From a halophilic archaeon (GTDB lineage: Archaea; Halobacteriota; Halobacteria; Halobacteriales; Haladaptataceae), in contig QNGA01000001.1 of assembly GCA_003298465.1 (NCBI GenBank), forward strand, positions 620,001 to 684,000: a stretch of 64,000 bases of DNA, written 5' to 3'. Positions 61,088 to 64,000 of the stretch are shown here, in pieces (the stretch's first letter is position 1; each line of letters opens with the position of its first letter). The notes beneath the pieces were generated by a model. The model was not told the origin of the DNA, did no database searches, and was given only the letters and a program-made list of their open reading frames with translations. The position numbers and the translations under genes are program-made.

Positions 61088-61987
61088 TCAGAACATGACA
61101 AGTAAGGAAACTGACAACGAGTGCGAGACAGCGACTGTGCGCTCCAGCCGGTCGCTCCCCCAGTCGAGCACCAGCGTCAGCTCCGACGAGCCCTCGAGTA
61201 CGTGGGGGTCGACGTGCTCGCGGTGCGTGACGGTCTCGCCCGCCGGTATCTCGACCGACAGTTCCGGCGTGTCGGAGATGTCGGTCGAGCCGAGTTCGGC
61301 GAGGAAGCCACCGTCGCGGTCGCCGACGTTCGCGACAGTCAGCGTCGCCTCGAACGCTTCCTCGCGCTCGACGGCGTCCGGCACCTCGAACCCCCGGACT
61401 TCGAAGGCGGGTGCGCGGGCTATCCGTTCGCGGACGTCGGCGTCGAGCGGCCAGCGGAGCCGGGGAGCGTCGCCGTCCTGCCAGGCGACTGCGACGTGCT
61501 CGAACTGCTCGACCGGCACCGGGAACCCGAGCAGGTACCCCGCCGGGTCGCGGTCGCGGTCGGCGACCCATCGGACGTGCTCGTCGCGGGGGTAGTCGGT
61601 CCCGTCGAGCGACACCCGGAACTGGCGGTCCAGCCGACGCGAGCGACCGCCGTCGGTGGTTCTGGACTCCCGGACGACCGACACGTCCGCGACGACGAAC
61701 TGTCGGTCGGAAATCGTGGCGACGTCGGTGTGCGTCCCGACCCGGACGACCGACCGCTGGACCCACGCGTCGTGGACGGTGACCGACCGGCCGTCGTGGG
61801 TCTCGAACGACTCGCCCAGCGACTGGGGCGGCGGCTGTTCGGTGACCACGTCGGTCGTCGACCCCGTGGTCGTCGAAGTGGTGGTCGTCGAGTCGTCGGG
61901 TCGGCTGGTCCCGGGGGAGGCGGCGAGACAACCGGCCAGTGAGAGCGACCCTGCAGCGAGAGCGGTGAGCAGCGTGCGGCGGCGCAT
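61088..61987 (-). CDS. Lipoprotein with DUF4352-like and CARDB-like domains
   Basis: The 299-residue protein has a signal (RRRTLLTALAAGSLSLAGC) with lipobox LAGC and a Thr/Ser-rich linker. The first beta-rich domain follows (SVTVHDAWVQRSVVRVGTHTDVATISDRQFVVADVSVV). The second part (FEATLTVANVGDRDGGFLAELGS, LSVEIPAGETVTHREHV, LTLVLDWG) fits a CARDB-type adhesion domain. It is predicted to be outside the membrane. Domains are like those of the truncated protein at 1-735 and of the one at 63499. No ligand is known. Confidence 0.75.
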   Translation of the reverse strand: MRRRTLLTALAAGSLSLAGCLAASPGTSRPDDSTTTTSTTTGSTTDVVTEQPPPQSLGESFETHDGRSVTVHDAWVQRSVVRVGTHTDVATISDRQFVVADVSVVRESRTTDGGRSRRLDRQFRVSLDGTDYPRDEHVRWVADRDRDPAGYLLGFPVPVEQFEHVAVAWQDGDAPRLRWPLDADVRERIARAPAFEVRGFEVPDAVEREEAFEATLTVANVGDRDGGFLAELGSTDISDTPELSVEIPAGETVTHREHVDPHVLEGSSELTLVLDWGSDRLERTVAVSHSLSVSLLVMF

Positions 61988-62192
61988 GGACCACAGGACG
62001 GTTCAGGCCGGTAAATGTTTTCAGTACGATGAAACGGTCGTTTGACTCACCCGGGATTCAGCACCGAATCCGGGGAAATCGAGATAACCTGTATGGTTTA
62101 GACCCTGAAAGTATATTGGCGCTTTAGTTTTAAATTCTTGTTATTCTACCATCTATTTTCGAGCAAAATCCAAAAAGAAATACGTGGTGGCC

Positions 62193-63377
62193 ATGACCAT
62201 GCGCCCGGGCACCATGACTGCCACACGACGCACGTTCCTGACGACAGTTGGCGCCGCTGGACTTCTCGGACTCGGCACTGCGGCGACGAGCGCCGATGAC
62301 GACGGCGCTGATTTGACCCGCAACTCCTTCACCCTCCTGGGCGGGACCGACCGCGAGACGACGGTGCGCGTGACGTCCGCAGCCGAATCCGGCCCGACAG
62401 TGTTCGTCGTCGGCGGGATACACGGCAACGAACAGGCCGGCTATCTCGCCGCAGAGAAAGTAGCACGCTGGGACATCCAGCGGGGGACGCTGGTGACGAT
62501 TCCCCGAGCGAACGCCGCCGCGGTCGAGGCGGACCAGCGAAGTACGGACGACGGGTACGACCTGAACCGACAGTTCCCGGTCGGTTCGGAGCCCCAAACC
62601 GAACTCGCACGGGCAATCTGGGGCGTCGTCGAGAAGTACCAGCCGGACGTCGTCCTCGACCTCCACTCGTCGATCGGCATCTGGGACGGCGACATGATCG
62701 GCGGCGTCGGCCAGGCCATCTTCCGCTCGTGGGACGACGAAGCGGAGAAGGAAGCGCCGGCAGCGGCCGAGTACATGAACGAGAACTACGTCTCGCGCGA
62801 GAAGTACGAGTTCTCCGTCGCACCGTTCGGTGCGCCCGGTTCGGAGCCCTCTAGCCTGCTCGTTCACAAAGCGGCGCGGGACGCGAACGCGACGGCGTAT
62901 CTCACGGAGGTCACGTCCCTCGACACCTCGGAGAGCCAGCGTATCGAATGGCACCAGAAACTCACCCGCCAGCTCGTCGAGGACGAACTGTTCACGTCGA
63001 CCGGCGGTGGCGGCGACGGTGGCGGCGACGACGGCACGGACGGAGACGATGGCGGCCAGGACGGAAACGACGGCGACGACGGTAAGGAAGCCCCGAACGA
63101 ACCGCCCGTCGCTCGCATCCGGACGACGCCGAGCGAGGCCGGCGACGAACCAATCGACGGCGACACGACGATAACCTTCGACGCGTCCGCCTCCGAGGAC
63201 CCGGACGGCGACATCGCGAACTACCGGTGGGACCTCACCGGCGACGGGATATTCGGACGGACCGGCCGGAAGACGACGTTCACCCCGTCGGCGTGCGGGG
63301 AGTTCACGGCGACGCTCGAAGTGGAAGACGCGGACGGTGCGACGGACACCGCCGAGGTCACCGTCACCGTCACGTAA
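62193..63377 (+). CDS. Tat-exported M14/AspA-type zinc carboxypeptidase-like protein with a PKD domain
   Basis: The 394-residue protein has a Tat signal (TATRRTFLTTVGAAGLLGLG). A succinylglutamate desuccinylase/aspartoacylase-type catalytic domain follows, with H77 and E80 in GGIHGNE, H158 in DLHSSIG as third zinc ligand, YDLNRQFP and ATAYLTEVTS, where the Glu may be the general base. An Asp/Gly linker (GGGDGGGDDGTDGDD) and a PKD domain follow (ARIRTTPSEAGDEPIDGDTTITFDASASEDPDGDIANYRWDLTGDG, region). Location outside the cell is implied. The start is uncertain: ATG 62193, ATG 62199 or ATG 62214. Confidence 0.82.
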   Translation: MTMRPGTMTATRRTFLTTVGAAGLLGLGTAATSADDDGADLTRNSFTLLGGTDRETTVRVTSAAESGPTVFVVGGIHGNEQAGYLAAEKVARWDIQRGTLVTIPRANAAAVEADQRSTDDGYDLNRQFPVGSEPQTELARAIWGVVEKYQPDVVLDLHSSIGIWDGDMIGGVGQAIFRSWDDEAEKEAPAAAEYMNENYVSREKYEFSVAPFGAPGSEPSSLLVHKAARDANATAYLTEVTSLDTSESQRIEWHQKLTRQLVEDELFTSTGGGGDGGGDDGTDGDDGGQDGNDGDDGKEAPNEPPVARIRTTPSEAGDEPIDGDTTITFDASASEDPDGDIANYRWDLTGDGIFGRTGRKTTFTPSACGEFTATLEVEDADGATDTAEVTVTVT

Positions 63378-63498
63378 CATCGCCAACGGACGCCAAACAT
63401 TCCAACGACTACAGAAATAATATGTCAACCTTGGACCTAATTGGATCACAAATGGCCGTAACTAAAAAATGGGCGGGGTCGAACTCCCCTGATACGCC

Positions 63499-64000
63499 AT
63501 GAAACGACGCAGGTTCATCGCCGGGATTGCGGTCGGAGCGGGGGCGCTTCTCGCCGGCTGTTCCAACGAATCGGACTCCACGACGACTACGACCGAAACG
63601 TCGGGGACCGAGACGACGGCGACGAACGCGACGACGTCGGCCAGTGGCACGACGGAGACGGAGACGACGACGGACGCGGAAACGACGACGAACGAAACTG
63701 ACCAGTCAGAGACGACCACCGAAACGACGTCGACGACGACGAGCGTCCAGAGCGTCTCGTACAAGCAGTACGTCGACCTGCAGAACGGCCTTCGGACGGC
63801 CGTCACGGACGCACAGGTCACCGACTCGTACGAACAGGGAGGAGAGAAACAGACGTCGTCCGACGGCAACAAGTTCCTGGTCGTGCAGTTCACCACCAAG
63901 AACTCCGGGCAGTCGGCCCAGTCCCTTCCGGACGACGCGATGCCTTCCGTCCAGACCGCTGACGGCAGTTACGAACTCGTCTCGTCGGCCCGGTCGGCGT
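63499..64000 (+). CDS. Lipoprotein with DUF4352-like domain (3' end outside window)
   Basis: The first 167 codons show a signal (KRRRFIAGIAVGAGALLAGC) with lipobox LAGC and a long Thr/Ser/Glu linker of about 60 residues, probably glycosylated in haloarchaeal style. A DUF4352-like domain starts after it (YKQYVDLQNGLRTAVTDAQVTDSYEQGGE, region) and contains NKFLVVQFTTKNSGQSAQ. It is cut by the window end. A/T-rich GTAACTAAAAAATGG lies about 30-40 nt before the ATG. It resembles the truncated gene at the left end of the window in design. Confidence 0.75.
   Translation, partial: MKRRRFIAGIAVGAGALLAGCSNESDSTTTTTETSGTETTATNATTSASGTTETETTTDAETTTNETDQSETTTETTSTTTSVQSVSYKQYVDLQNGLRTAVTDAQVTDSYEQGGEKQTSSDGNKFLVVQFTTKNSGQSAQSLPDDAMPSVQTADGSYELVSSARSA

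Noticed and set aside
1..64000. tRNA, rRNA, CRISPR or insertion-sequence features
   Set aside because: No T-arm-like GGTTCRAATCC with matching arms, no rRNA-like stretch, no regular spacer-repeat array, and no transposase or integrase motif was found by eye.

Overview
The window is 64 kb of G+C-rich chromosomal DNA from a halophilic archaeon (class Halobacteria). The proteins are strongly acidic. Marker genes are archaeal: ribosomal protein L15e, SecE/Sec61-gamma next to Spt5, membrane-anchored LonB, the termination nuclease aCPSF1/FttA, RIO2 kinase, archaeal NadM and a SepF-type FtsZ anchor. Several genes belong to families I know only from haloarchaea (HalOD1, halocyanin, DUF5518, DUF5611). 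Promoters look haloarchaeal: TATA-like boxes about 25-28 nt before the start codon, consistent with leaderless mRNAs. I could not identify the species. No rRNA, tRNA, CRISPR array, insertion sequence or integrase was recognised.

Layout. 1-735: the end of a secreted-protein gene, then about 600 nt without a gene. 1.3-9 kb: an AsnC/Lrp regulator, a HalOD1 protein, uracil-DNA glycosylase, two small enzymes, a compact RNB nuclease, a PUA protein, zinc-ribbon proteins and the FtsZ anchor SepF. 9-15.4 kb: halocyanin, membrane proteins, HisE coupled to a bifunctional-nuclease-domain protein, an oxidoreductase and L15e. 15.4-23.4 kb: RIO2 kinase, then the conserved ftsZ1-secE-spt5 run, a CPBP membrane protease and LonB, then nadM and a SAM hydrolase. 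23.6-30.1 kb: methylmalonyl-CoA mutase large subunit and epimerase, separated by three reverse-strand loci (a DehI-type protein, an NmrA remnant and a class V aminotransferase), then aCPSF1. 30.4-39.2 kb: two Nudix hydrolases, ProRS, a second Lrp regulator and ferredoxin-type glutamate synthase. 39-46.4 kb: a lipoprotein, a GNAT and an SDR enzyme, then three exported proteins with carbohydrate-related features (DsbA-like fold plus three lectin-like repeats, a GH5-like lipoprotein, a beta-helix protein with a dockerin-like tail). 46.4-59 kb: nuclease NurA, TatD hydrolase, NYN nuclease, FolC-FolP fusion, a MinD-like ATPase with a coupled partner, a sugar nucleotidyltransferase, Dph6 and a PurN-PurH fusion. 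59-64 kb: accessory DNA with an AT-richer patch, small zinc-ribbon genes and several Tat-exported proteins or lipoproteins, the last cut by the window end.

Functionally, most of the window is housekeeping: cell division (SepF, FtsZ1, perhaps the MinD-like protein), transcription and export (Spt5, SecE, FttA), translation (L15e, ProRS, RIO2, Dph6), proteolysis (LonB, CPBP), cofactors and nucleotides (NadM, FolCP, PurNH, HisE), nitrogen assimilation (GltB) and propionyl-CoA use (mutase plus epimerase). The less explained parts are the secreted cluster at 42.6-46.3 kb, the MinD-like two-gene unit, a predicted three-way-junction structure upstream of aCPSF1, the inverted repeats around purH, and the AT-richer accessory end. 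I did not find one clearly new multi-gene system.
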